Assembly: GCA_943737045.1 (NCBI GenBank)
Contig: CALSFV010000235.1
Span: forward strand, 434,001-498,000
Direction of reading: 5' to 3'
DNA: 64,000 nt
DNA from: Parapristionchus giblindavisi
Taxonomy: Eukaryota > Nematoda > Chromadorea > Rhabditida > Diplogasteridae
Shown here: positions 43,493 to 55,810 of the stretch, one piece after another
How positions within the stretch are numbered: position 1 is the first letter of the stretch
How the letters are laid out: each line of letters begins with the position of its first letter
Notes under the pieces: generated by a model
Told to the model about the DNA's origin: nothing
What the model saw: only the letters and a program-made list of their open reading frames with translations
Database searches by the model: none
Translations under genes and position numbers: made by a program

Positions 43493-45898
43493 CTAATTTA
43501 CAATTGAACTAACGTAACTACTACATTCGGAGGTATTACTAACAACGGGCCTTCGGTCTCTGACCGGACGATGATATGCCTTGCTTGAGGGGTCTGGGAT
43601 AGGCATGACGATGACAGCTCCAGTTGAATTATCCTTCGTAGTTTCTTCTGTCGGCATCTTGATATCGAATGAATCGATATGAAGATCAAGTATATCATCT
43701 TCATCTTGATCTCTTCGGGAGATTAATTGATGGGCATGAGCCTTCATTCTCCTTCCTCCCTTATCAATGAGATAAACAACTCGACCGAGTTTATCTACAA
43801 TGATAGCTTCACTACATTTCACATTATTAGGTCCATCTTTATCACGGTAGTAGACCTTATCACCAGTTTTGAATTCTTTGTGTTCTGCACCATGTTTCAG
43901 GTCAAACTGGTTTTTCATATCTTCATCCTTCTTATCTGATCTACGACTTGGAACCAAGAGACTTAGTCTTGTTCTCAGTTTTCGTCCGAGGAATACTTCA
44001 GCTGGTGACTTATCAGCTAGTTGTCTATTCGGATTCGATCGATAAGACATGAGGAATGTTTGAACATTCTCTACTTCAGGTCGTTCTCCTTTAAGTTTGA
44101 GGAGCGTTCGCTTGAATATATCAACGAACCGTTCTGCTTGACCATTTGAATGAGGATGATATGGTGGAGTCAGGACGTGATTGATACCGTACTTGTTACA
44201 GTATTCTCGGAAATCACTCGAAGTGAATTGTGTTCCGTTATCACTGACCAATGTTTCTGGACAACCATATGCAGATATGAACTTGTGAATGTGTGTGATG
44301 ATAGAATTAGTATCTATTCTTTCCATTTCTATTACTTCAGGCTATTTACTGTGTGCATCTACGATAATCAAGTAATTCTTTCCATTCATAGGTCCTGCGA
44401 ATTCAACGTGAATTCGCTCCATTGGTCTATCAGTTGATGGCCATGGTTCAAGTGGTACCTTGACTGGATTCTTGATTTGATTCATTACGAGTTGATCTTC
44501 AACTTCCTTCTGTAATGATCTGATGAGATTCAGTTTCCAGAACCAATCAGTTCCGATTAAATTTACAGGTGAATCTGCTACATAAACAAATCCCCTATTC
44601 TCATCATTCTTATATTTCATTTTACAATGAAATTTTCCGAGTATGGATACACTTGTGCCATTTGCACACTTAGCCTGTATTCTTCCCTCTTTTAGGGTGG
44701 GAGATCCCAGTGTTTTCCATACATTCTTGGAGATAAAGGTTAGATCTGAACCAGTATCTACTCGGAATTCAATGTTCTTTCCATTAACATTGACTTGTGC
44801 ATAGACTCTATTATCGACGACCTGATTACAGAACACAGCATTGCTATTCTTTCTCTTATAGAATTTATTTCTTTTGTAATCTTTCTTCTTTGGTCGTTTA
44901 TCTGGATATTTCTTCCAGCATTCATGCACTGCATGACCATGTCTATCACAATATGCACATTTAGTATCTGATGAACTCTTATCACTTTTTGTCTCCGAAT
45001 CAACCTCAGCGGTCTCATCGTTCACTTTGTCCGACTTATTATCACGTAACAAGTAGACATTATTTTGAACTTCTATTGCAGCAACATCTCTTTCAAGTGC
45101 TTGAAGGGTAGAGAACTTCTCTACAAGTTCATTCAAAGTGATATCTTGTTTGTTATTCACAATGTTCATCAGATTTGTTCGAGCCTTTTTCAGGTTTGGT
45201 AGATCAAGACCTGCAAGGAATACAGTGACCTTCAATTCGTCTTCTGTAATCTCCTTCATCTTTCCCTTCTGATATAGATTGTTGACTTCAGATGCAAATT
45301 TCTTGACATCAGTCAATCCAAGTATAGACATTCTTTGATTGAGAAATCTTAGACGTAGTTCAAAATCAGAAACTTGTCTACCGAATAGATTAGTCAATTC
45401 TTTCACTGTATTCTCAAATGTCTCATTATACACATCTTTAGGCGACAAATGATTCTTATACTGTGAATTGCATTTTGTACTCAGATGTCTCAACAAGATT
45501 CTCACTCTGAGTTTCTCATCTAAGTGAATCATATCATGTTCGAAAATGTCTTTGTATCTATCATACCAATTCTCGAACGTACACTCATCTTCAGGTTCAT
45601 ATTGGAACTCATTTATTCTAGCTTCAAGTGCATCAATCGATGGGCCACTTACAGTATGCACACCTTGGCTACTGTCACCTGAGGTTACTGTAGGATCAGT
45701 CGTAACTCTCGCTCCATTCGATTCATTGAGAGATCTGATTAGTTTCTCAACTCTCTTATCAGACTCTTCTTGCATCTTGAGCATCATCTTCATGAACGTA
45801 TCCATCATCGACTTCATTCCATTTGAATCGGTCGATTTGGTTCCACCTGAATCAGTCATGATTATAGTCTGTACACTGAGCTGAAAGATGCTTAGCAA
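43493..45898 (-). pseudogene. gag-protease-integrase polyprotein of the LTR element, interrupted
   Basis: The upstream ORF (45898-44342) has a gag part, probably starting at MTDSGGTKS (about 45859), a CCHC knuckle CAYCDRHGHAVHEC near 44920, and an aspartic protease with the DTGS active site in FRVDTGSDLTFIS. This is followed after only about 60 residues by the start of an integrase core (FAGPMNGKNYLIIVDAHSK). A TAG at 44342-44344 interrupts the frame, and the same frame continues to 43493 with LVSDNGTQFTSSDF and HPHSNGQAERF, the second and third acidic positions of the DDE triad. At the first position the sequence has glutamate (HVEFAGP) where relatives usually have aspartate. The RT-RNase H region is missing by an internal, in-frame deletion. 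No Pol activity is expected. Confidence 0.85.
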
Positions 45899-46051
45899 AT
45901 GCGTTGCTTACGCATTTGCTTAGCGACACGATCGCTTACAGTTAAGCAAAACGTATGCTTAGAAGAGAGATGCTTATATTTAAGCATAGCGTATGCTTAA
46001 ATTGAAAGAGGCGGGCGTTCGCCTCCCGGAATAGACTTTGAGTTATACTAG

Positions 46052-46130
46052 TCACAGTTACAAGGTTAATTGGCGCAGTGGTAAGCGTCTTCACCAGCTA
46101 TCGGTAGGTCGGTGGTTCGGTCCCCCATCC
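46052..46130 (+). other. tRNA-like sequence in the LTR element leader
   Basis: AATTGGCGCAGTGGTAAGCG (A-box-like) and GGTCGGTGGTTCGGTCCCC (B box/T arm) are correctly spaced, with an anticodon-arm-like CTTCACCAGC between them. It is antisense to the retroelement, between the 5' LTR and gag. Confidence 0.45.
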
Positions 46131-46920
46131 TATCGCAATCTTTTGCCGAGTTGTTTCTTTCATCTAAGCAACCCGTTAAGCATTTGCCCATGCTTATATG
46201 TAAGCATATCGCCATCTTATCCGACTGAGGTAGCAAATCGTATGCTTACTATTAAGTATCTTTCAGCTGAGTGTACTGTTCAATGATAACTATCACGTAC
46301 TCTATAGTCTGTACTGTCTTTGACCTTATGTGTACTAGCTACTCGTATCGTGTACGGTGCTCTGATCTTTGATCTCTTATGTGCTTGCTACTCGTATCGT
46401 GTACGGTGCTTCGATCTTTGATCTCAGTTATCTGGTGGATGATCTTTGATCTCCAGTCTCTGGTATCAGAATGATCTATGACCTTTGGTCTCTGATCTTT
46501 GGTCTCTAGTCTCAATGGACAACGATCTTAAGATACGGTGATCTTGATCAGACCTGTGTCAACCTCGGTATCACAATAGCGATACAGTATCCAACCGGGA
46601 ATCACAACGGTGGTACAGGTTACACTCGGCTCTTACAATGGTTGCTTTCAATATCAGGTGTGGATCACAAGATAGCAGAGCCAAGGGCCGTGACCAATCG
46701 CAGCAACAATCGAGCGTATCGAAGTGCCGGTCACAGTGACTATCTCCAGGTGTTACAATATCCACAGACACCAGTCACAGTGGCTATCTCCAGGCTAAGA
46801 TCTATGCTTTGCCAGCCACGACTTACCAGAAACTTACCAGATACTGATTCTTAGCAAAACTAGGTAAAGTCTAAGTCTAATCCTAATCCTAAGTCTTAAA
46901 CCTAAGATCCTGGTCGCCAA

Positions 46921-47170
46921 TGTTGGATACCTTGATATGTGGAGACTAGAGTAGTAACCAATACAAGTTTATCACAAATAATATAGAGTTCGAGTCTAAG
47001 ACTAGGGATAGAAGAGACCTACTTGTAACCTACGCTAAGCTAAGAAATGAAATAGAGAATCATGTGTAGAGTAATAGATATGATAATTAGGGATAATGCA
47101 CAATGACTATTATGCATTAGCTATATGATAATTATATTATGCTAAATAGATTAGATTACACTACACAACA
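46921..47170 (-). repeat. 5' LTR
   Basis: 250 bp; identical to the other LTR except for one missing base. Followed on the plus strand by the TATAT target duplication. Confidence 0.92.
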
Positions 47171-48585
47171 TATATCTACACTTGAACTCTTCAAATCTCG
47201 ATAATCGTAACTTGTTTGAAAATTTTTTGACAAAGAACAAAGGTCAAAGTTCAAAGATTGGATATCAAAGTTCAGCGATCGAGTAAAAAACTTTTGTGAA
47301 CATTTCCTCATATACCGGAGCTTTAAAATAAGAGATTTCATCAGTAGAGGCGGAGCGACGAGAGCACTGCGTGGAAAAATGTTGGGTGATCATTTCGGCA
47401 ACGGATCATAAATCTGTTGGGAGATGGCCTATGGCAACAAAAGTTGTATCATTGTTATCAGTGGGAGTGTACGGTATGCTACCGTAACCGTCGGGAATCG
47501 CGAACTGATTTTTTCCTTTGACCCATGACCCGGGGTTCATGGTTGAAAATAGCCGTAGTCGAAAAATTCATGATGCTCCGAGACCAAATACTAGTTACCA
47601 TTATATCAACAATGGGCCAGCTTTTATCTTTCTGGATACCGTAACGCGGACTACCGTAATCTAGCTACCGTACCCTACAATATTATAGCGAAATTCACGG
47701 CAAACCCCGGATCGATTACGGTAGCTCGGGTTATGGTATCCAGAAAGATAAAAGTTGGCCCATTGTTGATATAATGGTAACTAGTATTTGATCTCCGTCC
47801 ATCATGAATTTTTCGACTTCGCCTATTCTCAACCATGAACCATCATGGGTCGACTGGAAAAATCAGTTCGCGATTCCTGACGGTTACGGTAGCACAATAC
47901 CGTACACTCCCATTGATAACAATGATACAACTTGTGTTGCCATTGGACATCTCCCAACAAATTTATGATCCGTTACGATCGTTGCCGAAATGATCAGCCC
48001 CCGGAAAATTTCGTTCTACAGATTGTTTGCCCCAAAATTTAAAACTCTTCTTCTCTATTCGCTAACAAGCCATTCTAACCATAAGTGCGAAAATGATGCT
48101 GGAAGCGAGTGATCTTTATACAGATTATGGTAGTCGTAGCTCTTTATTCGCCCTCAGGACATAAACGGACATTTTTGGAAGGACGGATTTTGAGACCCTA
48201 TCGTTCAGAGGCAGGTATTCTTAAATTATGGTTCTTCCGCAGGCAACTTTGCAAATTATCAAATAATAATTTCGCTGAGTTCGCTTTGGTTATGATTCCT
48301 TTCAGACCCGCATGCGGCCGCATCAAATATTATCGTGAGGTCTACTCGATTTCAGCGGCTTGGCATAGACTTATCCTTTTTCTCTTGCAGTGCTCTCGTC
48401 CCTCCGCCTCTACTGATGGAATCTCTTATTTTAAAGCTCCGGTATATGAGGAAATGTTCCCACAAGTTTTTACTCGATTGCTGAACTTTGATCTCTTATC
48501 TTTGAACTTTGATCTTTGATCTTTGTCAGAAAATTTTCAAACAAGTTACGATTACCGAGATTTGAAGAGTGCAAGTGTAGATATA
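47171..48585. mobile_element. Foldback element, relative of 16266-17318
   Basis: Ends TATATCTACACTTG and CAAGTGTAGATATA. Arms share GATAATCGTAACTTG and the GAGGTCTACTCG/TTTCAGACCCGCA core with the element at 16.3 kb. The LTR element landed exactly at its left tip. Confidence 0.8.
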
Positions 48586-49215
48586 TTTTCTTCTTTTATC
48601 TAAAAATTGAAAATATTGCATTTTAAAGAAATGGCATTGTCGAAAAACCGTTATCTTCGCCCGTCCCATGACTATTTGCTGATACTATATCAGTTATACA
48701 ATTTTTTAATTATTTCTGATAATGTTGATGGTTATTTCGTACAATAAATTAATGAAAACAAGGCAAAACGCATGAAAGTATAATTTAAAGTCTAATTTGA
48801 GTCGAAAGAAATTTGCAAAAATTTCGGCCGGGACCCGGATTCGAACCTGCGTCGGCGTTTGGGCGTTAGAATTCACCACTAAGACTGGCGATATCAGTAT
48901 GCCTGGCATACGGCGGGTCCAAATAAGTGTGATATTCGGATAGCCCAATCATTTTTACATAACATATCAAAAATCCATGCCCTGGAAATAATAGTAACAT
49001 AGTATGCCATTAGATCAAAACAAAAAAACCTGGTCAAAATTAGGAAAATCAGATATTTCTCGAACACGGAGTTATCAAAACTTATGAAACTTGGTATTCT
49101 TATATAACGTTGGATCCTCTATCAAATGGTATATAACATGCCATGGAAATCACACTTTAATTTTTCGACTTTTGGTAGATCAAAAATCGATAATTTGGGT
49201 CAATTTTTTGACTGA

Positions 49216-50217
49216 CAAGGGAAGTGCAAAAAATATCTTTTAGACCTATGGATGGGAGTATTTTTCCTCGATAGCTATAGGCAATATAAGGTCGGAACCA
49301 AAAAATCAGAACCTGGCATGCACTTTCCGATTTTATATAAATAATTATATTTAGTACATTCGAACGCAGTGTTTAAAGGCTCCCCTGATAGAGCACTTAA
49401 AAGAGCAGATAGAACATGGCTGCGTGGTGTAGTGGTAGTGTGTTCTCCTCTTGATCACTATGTGGGTGGTTCGAATATACCTATGTAGGTTTTTCTTTTG
49501 CGGATTTTTATACGTTTCGGACTTGTAATTTTGATCAGAAATAAAATTAAAATCTTTTTCACAGTTTTTATGTAGCTGTTGAACTTGAATTTTATCATTA
49601 AGGAATACAAAAAAATAAAGCGGCTATTCAATCGCATTTGGAGCAAAAATAATCTCACTGATTAATTGTCCCCGTGAAAAGGATGAGTAGTTTAGAAAGT
49701 TTGGCCAAACATTGTATGCACAAGTTATCAAAATCATGTTCTTCCGTAGCCGCTTGGTACAGATGAACTATCCCAAAATTAAATTATCACTATGCTATTA
49801 AACGAAATGTTGCTTTATTTTTTTGCATTCCTAAATGATAAAAAACAAGTTCAACAGCTACATAAAAAACTGTGAAAAAAATTTTTACTTTATTTCTGAT
49901 CAAAATTACAAGTCCGAAACGTTTAAAATCCGCAAAAGAAAAACCTACATAGGTATATTCGAACCACCCACATAGTGATCAAGAGGAGAACACACTACCA
50001 CTACACCACGCAGCCATGTTATAACTGCTCTTTTAAGTGCTCTATCAGGGGAGCCTCTAAACAGTGCGCTCGAATGTACAAAATATAATTGTTTATATAA
50101 AATCGGAAAGTGCATGCCAGGTTCTGATTTTTTGGTTCCGACCTTATATTGCCTATAGCTATCGAGGAAAAATACTCCCATCCATAGGTCTAAAAGATAT
50201 TTTTTACACTTCCCTTG
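49216..50217. mobile_element. Foldback element with tRNA-like arms
   Basis: Ends CAAGGGAAGTGCAAAAAATA and the reverse complement, with a TGA target duplication (49213-49215 and 50218-50220). Each arm contains GCGTGGTGTAGTGGTAGTGT and GTGGGTGGTTCGAATA, which are A- and B-box-like (49428-49485 and 49960-50017). Confidence 0.8.
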
Positions 50218-51350
50218 TGAAGTGTACACGGCCCCTAGGGACTCCAACCATCAAATATGAGTCACCTAGGATGATTTTGAAACATTGTGCCATGCCCCCG
50301 CCTCCGCCCCTCCGCGGTAAGGGAGAATGCGTTTTAAGTAAAGGCGCAACCGGAGAGAGTAAGGCCCGGAGAGTAAGAAAGGACAGGTAGTATATGAGAG
50401 AAAAATTTGACTGTCTTTATATAACGGATTTCACTTGGTCAGTGCGAGCGGAGCCGTGACGAAAAAGACACTTAACACCGCTGTGACTGCGGCGATATGA
50501 GCTATGGCTTCAAATCTTGTAGTTGTTTACAATAGGGGTCCCCGATTATAACAGTGACCTCAACTAGACGCATGCAATTCATTGGCTCCTTTCAAACTTC
50601 TTTGAACATAGAGCATCTCCATTTTCTGATCTTTTCAGGCTTAGTGGTCGATTCTAGTTTCTCTGCTTTTCAAATTCACTGGCTAATATGCACACTATTA
50701 TTGCGAATGACCCATCTCTTCAATCAAGCTACCATATTGTCAACTCAGGCGCTTGTTCTTTTAAGAAAAATAAAAGAGGTAGAGGTCCCAATCCGCGATT
50801 TTATTCAAATTTGCGTCAAATGACCACTATTGGTATTCACAACTTTTTCAGTTTTTCAAGCTTACTTAATTCTAGCAAAATAGTGGGTGTGGATGATCAA
50901 AGTGTGGCAAACATTCAAGGAGGGGTATAAAATTAATCGCTCTCCTTTAAGACGAAAAGCGCATCTCAAATGACGGTACCATACGGCCGTGACCATTCCT
51001 CTTTTTCATAATATAATTTCCGATTGTAAATTTATGTTAGCAATTAGTCAGCGTGTGGGTGGAGGGTACATATGTGTGGTACACCTAACCTAGTTGGTGA
51101 TTGATTTTGGTTAAATCCATGCGAGAGAGAGCCGGGAACAAATTGGACTTTAGAACTTGATTTTCAATTTATGCAAAAAGGCGAAGCATACTAATCATTA
51201 AATCGAAGTCTCAACCGATGGTTATGTGGGTTATGTAGAGGGGGACACTAGTTAGTTATATGCACCAGTACCGAGAGCTCCGTTCAAAACGAAGCGAGGA
51301 ACAGAAGTGTAAACACATCATACTCAAATCCAAAGGAACTTATGTTACAA

Positions 51351-51880
51351 CCTAATAATACTTTAGTATCGCAATTTGCGCTTGCTGATTTCATGTCTCA
51401 GTGTACGCACAATAGAGCTAGTCGATAACAGCAGACAATCTATCTGCTGCGCGTGCAAAGCATAAATATCTGATAATTGCAAGCATTTTAACTTTTAATT
51501 TAAATTATCATACATCAAAAAGGCATTTCAACGTTCGCGAAAATTTTGAAACTTTAATCGAAGTTAGTCATACGTCAGGTCGAACTGCTGATTGAATGTC
51601 TCACTGATCGCACAATAGAGTAGACATAGAATATAAAATAATAATAACCAATTCTCCGATTATATTCTCAGTAACAAAAAAGTAAGTGCAAAGTAAGTTA
51701 CTTTTGCGCGCTACTTAATATAATATTTACCATAATACCCTTACTATGATACCCTCATACGTGGGCACCACTGCCGCTAGCGGCAATACACCCCCGATTT
51801 TTCTAAACCGACCACCATATTTTGAAAATCGACCCACTATTAAAAACCGTGAGGGGCCGAATTTATGCTCCCAGTTCCAA
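51351..51880. other. End of duplication copy 1 and junction
   Basis: 51351 to about 51806 matches 61672-62170 (GTATCGCAATTTGCGCTTGC, TCATACGTCAGGTCGAAC), ending inside a truncated CATACGTGGGC MITE. The 70 bp that follow match neither side and then copy 2 begins at TTTGAATGCTTTAATTT (about 51881, compare 30890). Confidence 0.75.
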
Positions 51881-52854
51881 TTTGAATGCTTTAATTTGTT
51901 TTTTTTCCTTTTTTTTCTTTTTTTTCCATTTTTTCCCAGCAACCGTAACCCCTGTACTGTATACAGTATCCGCACTAACCACATCGAGTAGATCAACGAC
52001 GAAATCGATGGCGTCCTCATTCCGGTCGAACCCATCGTCGTAGAGGTCACGACGTGTCGCCAGATTGGCTGAAACGAAGCGAATTAAATTATATATTTAT
52101 TTATTTTATTTATTGATAAATTAATAATATTAATGGATGCACATGTGTGTACGTATGTACGTAATACGTATGTGTGCACTTTAATTGTAAATCTTTAAAA
52201 TAAATAAGTTAGCTAATAATGTGCCCTATGGTGTTTCGGCCGCTACGTCAAACATTGTTATTATTATTATGTTTTTTTTAAATTTTTTTTGTTGTTGTAA
52301 TGCCATCAGAACATCGAGAACTGTTCTAGTAGAAACTAAAGAGAACTATGCAACGCGAATACGCCGGGTGCACAGCACTGCACAGGGGCGACAAAATACT
52401 TGCTCGAGGCAGAGTACATTGCAAACCCCATTTAGTAATTTCCCTTTAAGAACACATTTTTTTAAGTTTAAACAAAAAATCAGAATATTTTAAAATATTA
52501 ATCATCATTTAGTAGATAGATAAAAAAAGGAAACACGAGAAGAAAAGAAAATATAGGCGAGACAAGGAGAGTGTTCTCATATTTTCCTTTCTTTTGCCCA
52601 TAACCCACCAATGATCGAAACAATGAGCGGCAGCTGCTCCGGATACTCGGGCAGGAATCGATTAGATGACGCTGATAAAGATTCGGATGACGTAATCGTT
52701 GATGATGATGACGTCATCGCCTCATCCGAGTGATCATAGCGCGCCCTCAGAAGGACGTCAAAGAGCATTTGCACGTTGTTAGAGTGCATCTGAAGTGGAG
52801 AGAGTATTGATTGGTATTGATTGATTTCAGTCACATATCCCATGAATCTCAATT

Positions 52855-53075
52855 AGCCCAAGACCTACCGTATACCTTAATTAACCCAACGCCCACCGTA
52901 TAACTTAATTTTCCCTACGCCTACCGTATACCTTAATTAGCCCAAATCCTACCGTATACCATAGTTAGTCCAACGCCTACCGTATACCTTAATTAGCCTA
53001 ACATCTACCGTATACCTTAATTGGCTCAACGCCTACCGTATACCTTAATTAGCCCAACGCCTACCGTATACCTTG
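52855..53075. repeat. Minisatellite TACCGTATACCTTAATTAGCCC
   Basis: About eight units of 28-29 bp directly at the donor of exon 6. Copy 1 (31870-31960) has only about three units. The unit contains the donor-like GTATACGGTA on the minus strand. Confidence 0.85.
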
Positions 53076-53522
53076 AGCTCCTCGTGCGATCTGCCCATGA
53101 TGACCAGTCGATCGGACAGCGCTTCAACTGCGTGCAGGAGCATCGTGAATACGGTAGGCGGTAGTTCTAGAATCAATCGATAATTCATCGATTTGCAGTT
53201 TTCAGTGTTATTCGTCCCTTGATCTTTTCAGTATTGATTTGCATAATTTTAGGCTCAAGATGGGAAAACATATTATAGCCACTAACATATCGTCATTCAC
53301 AAGCATTACGGTTATGTAGATTCGGTAATCAAAATCACTAGACCCTCCCTCATCTAAAAAACAATCAATAAATAAAAATCTCTCCAATCAATCAATATCA
53401 TCTCTCAGCTACCGTACCTCCGAAGGCATTCGCCAAGAAGGCGCCGTCCAACTCCAGCATCGCTGCGAGGAATGCGGAGAGCCACGATCGAGCGTTGTCA
53501 TCCTGATGATCGCACAAATTAA

Positions 53523-53642
<120 letters not shown>

Positions 53643-54263
53643 CAATATTCATCTTTTATTAACGAGAACATTTACATAGTCGAAACGAGTTAAGCACATG
53701 TGAAGAGTATAGCACGCCCATCTAACCATCGTGAAACCGGGAATCACCAATTTCTCTCCGATGGTTTAATTCCCGATATATCACTAGCGTTTTCAGCATT
53801 TCACTATATTATCAAATCCAATTATAGCACATTTCTAAATTATCTTTACATATTTATACAGTGTTAACGAAAATAATGTACCCATAGGTCGAAAAGTAAA
53901 ATTATATCGTAACGAGTTAAGCACATGCGAAGAGTATTGTATGCACATCTAACCATCGTGAAACCCGGAATCACGTGGTCCCGGACGGGAAAATTTTTCT
54001 CCGATGGTTACTTTATTCTTTTAATCCCAGATGTATCAGTAACATTACCATCGTTTCACAATATTTTCCAATCCAATTAGCATATTCATAAATTATATTT
54101 ACATTACATTTACATATTTATATAAATATATGTAATATTACATTAACAAAACTAATGTACCTCGACATTCATCCACAGATTGGCCACCACCGCCACGATC
54201 GAGTCGAACGTCGTGTCCAGCGCGCTGCCTGCAAACAAATCTCGCATGTTACAAAAATACACC

Positions 54264-54312
54264 TTTATTATTATTATTATTATTATTGTTATTGTTATTA
54301 TTATTATTATTT
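54264..54312. repeat. (ATT)n microsatellite, imperfect
   Basis: Short imperfect ATT/GTT run next to the exon at 54161-54228. Confidence 0.85.
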
Positions 54313-54637
54313 ATTAGTATTTATATATTGCCTCGTCTCTTCATTCAAATCAGAAAAAATTTCAAAAAAAAAAAGAAAAAAAATTTTTTTTCGTAATTGC
54401 CAAAATTCGTAAATTACGGTAAAATTTAAACCATTCTTACAACCTTCCCTTCCCATATAAAAAAAACACTCAAGTTGAGTCTACCGTACCCATCGAGATC
54501 GGTTTGGCAAAGGTCGTCAGCACGGCTGCGGCTTCAATAAGGAGACGCTGGGAGACGAGGAGGTCGCGAAGGACGACCAGGACCGAGGACGGGAAGGAGT
54601 TGCGGTGTCTGAAGAGTATAAAGTTGTGACCATTGGT

Positions 54638-54762
54638 TGAAAAGTATGTTACAAAGTACCAAGCCTGAACTCATTTTGAGCCAAAATTTCTCAAAATCGA
54701 AAAAAAACCTGGCCAGATTTTGAAAATCGATAACATAAGTTACATAACTATTCGATCTATGG
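54638..54762. mobile_element. MITE (CATAGGTCGAA family)
   Basis: TTGAAAAGTATGTTACAAAGT at one end and ATAACTATTCGATCTATGG at the other, in the intron of the ataxin-10 pseudogene. Not seen in copy 1 at that place. Confidence 0.55.
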
Positions 54763-55810
54763 CTGTATCGCGACAAAGGAAACTGGACGAAGGCTAATCA
54801 ATCAATAAATCAATCGATAAATCGATAAATAAATAAAAAATAATCGATAAATCGATAACCTGATCGATCGATTGGCCATATTGACGATGAGTCGCAGGGT
54901 GAACTTGATGACGTCATCGTCTCGCCCTTCGGTCGCCGTGAACAATCGTTGCACGGCATCCAGCCATTGCTGAAATCAATAAATCAATAAATCGATATTC
55001 TCGAAAAATCAATAAGCATGACTCCAACGAAAACCGATCGTGTACAGTAATATTTGAATTGCAAATCAATCAATAAACACACTCAATCGTTCAGTCAGTC
55101 AAGCTAAATTTCCGCTTCTTTTCAACGTACAAAGCTTGCGTCGTATTGTACCACTTCTTGGCAGAGTCGATTCAACGCTGAATCAATCAATAATCCAACC
55201 TGATCATTCTATCGATCGATAATCTCCACCGTATGCTCACTACTTCCAACAAAGGTCGCCAGCCTTCTCAACTCTTCCGCGCTCCATTCACTCCTCGACC
55301 CGTTCAAGACCGATTCCAGGAGCGCGACCTCATCGACCATTCCTGATTACGGTAGGAATGAGCACGACTATATTGATTTATGACAAACAAGGTGCAATGA
55401 TTTCACACAATATAGTGACCATATGATTCTAATAGCATATCATCACATTGCTAAAATAACCCGGTGATACCCTGTTTCAACGACACATGTAGATTTCTGG
55501 AGCTCGGAAATCAATGATATATGATCTGATGAAAAGCTCCGAATAACACACAAACTCTTATTCAATTATACACCCAAGGAGACCACACATTTGATACAAT
55601 TTGAATTTATGACCTCATCACTCATGAACTCGTCACCTATTTCGTCATCTATTATTTGTATTATCACTATTATTATGTGAACAATTATTATTATTCTTAT
55701 CGATTTAACATGACCATCCCAGAAATATCGCCAGCGCACGCTCAACGCTTCACTAATCAATAATGCATGGCATACGAATCAATTTATCATTAGCACATTG
55801 CAAACATTAA

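Larger units (their letters stand above)
43184..47170 (-). mobile_element. Gypsy-type LTR retroelement without reverse transcriptase
   Basis: Two LTRs (43184-43434 and 46921-47170) begin TG and end CA and differ by a single base insertion. The target duplication is TATAT (43179-43183 and 47171-47175). The element reads on the minus strand: a primer-site-like TGGCGACCAGGATC next to the 5' LTR, gag and protease, then integrase, and a purine-rich CTTAGGAAGGAGG before the 3' LTR. RT and RNase H are absent. The near-identical LTRs mean very recent insertion. Non-autonomous, so it must have been mobilised by a helper. Confidence 0.9.
42440..50345. mobile_element. Foldback element hosting three inserts
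   Basis: Left arm 42440 to about 43175. Right arm split in two, 50345-50218 and 49215-48590. Matching strings include GAGTCCCTTGGGGCCGTGTA, CCCAAATTATCGATTTTTGA and GCCAGGCATACTGATATCGC. Both arms carry a tRNA-like Pol III box region (42880-42945 and 48825-48890). Confidence 0.8.
42197..51350. mobile_element. Nested transposon complex inside a mariner-like element
   Basis: Outer ends TTAGGTTGTAACATAAGTTC and the reverse complement, both flanked by TA. Copy 2 has the unfilled TA site at about 61670 (GCATGCTAATACTTTAG). Without its inserts the element would be about 1.25 kb (42197-42440 plus 50345-51350), the size of a mariner. No transposase motif was recognised in the remaining host sequence; ORFs at 50554-50823 and 50688-50930 have no known features. 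Inside are a foldback (about 42440-50345), which itself contains an LTR element (43184-47170) and two further foldbacks (47171-48585 and 49216-50217). Confidence 0.8.

Noticed and set aside
49428..49485. Functional tRNA gene
   Set aside because: A and B boxes are present but the acceptor and T stems do not pair well, and the sequence occurs in inverted copies inside an element.
50554..50930. Overlapping ORFs in the mariner-like shell as a host gene
   Set aside because: No recognisable domain, no splice structure, and they lie within the transposon ends. Kept only as a question.
52855..53075. Possible CRISPR-like array
   Set aside because: Units are contiguous, with no unique spacers, in eukaryotic intron context. 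It is a minisatellite.
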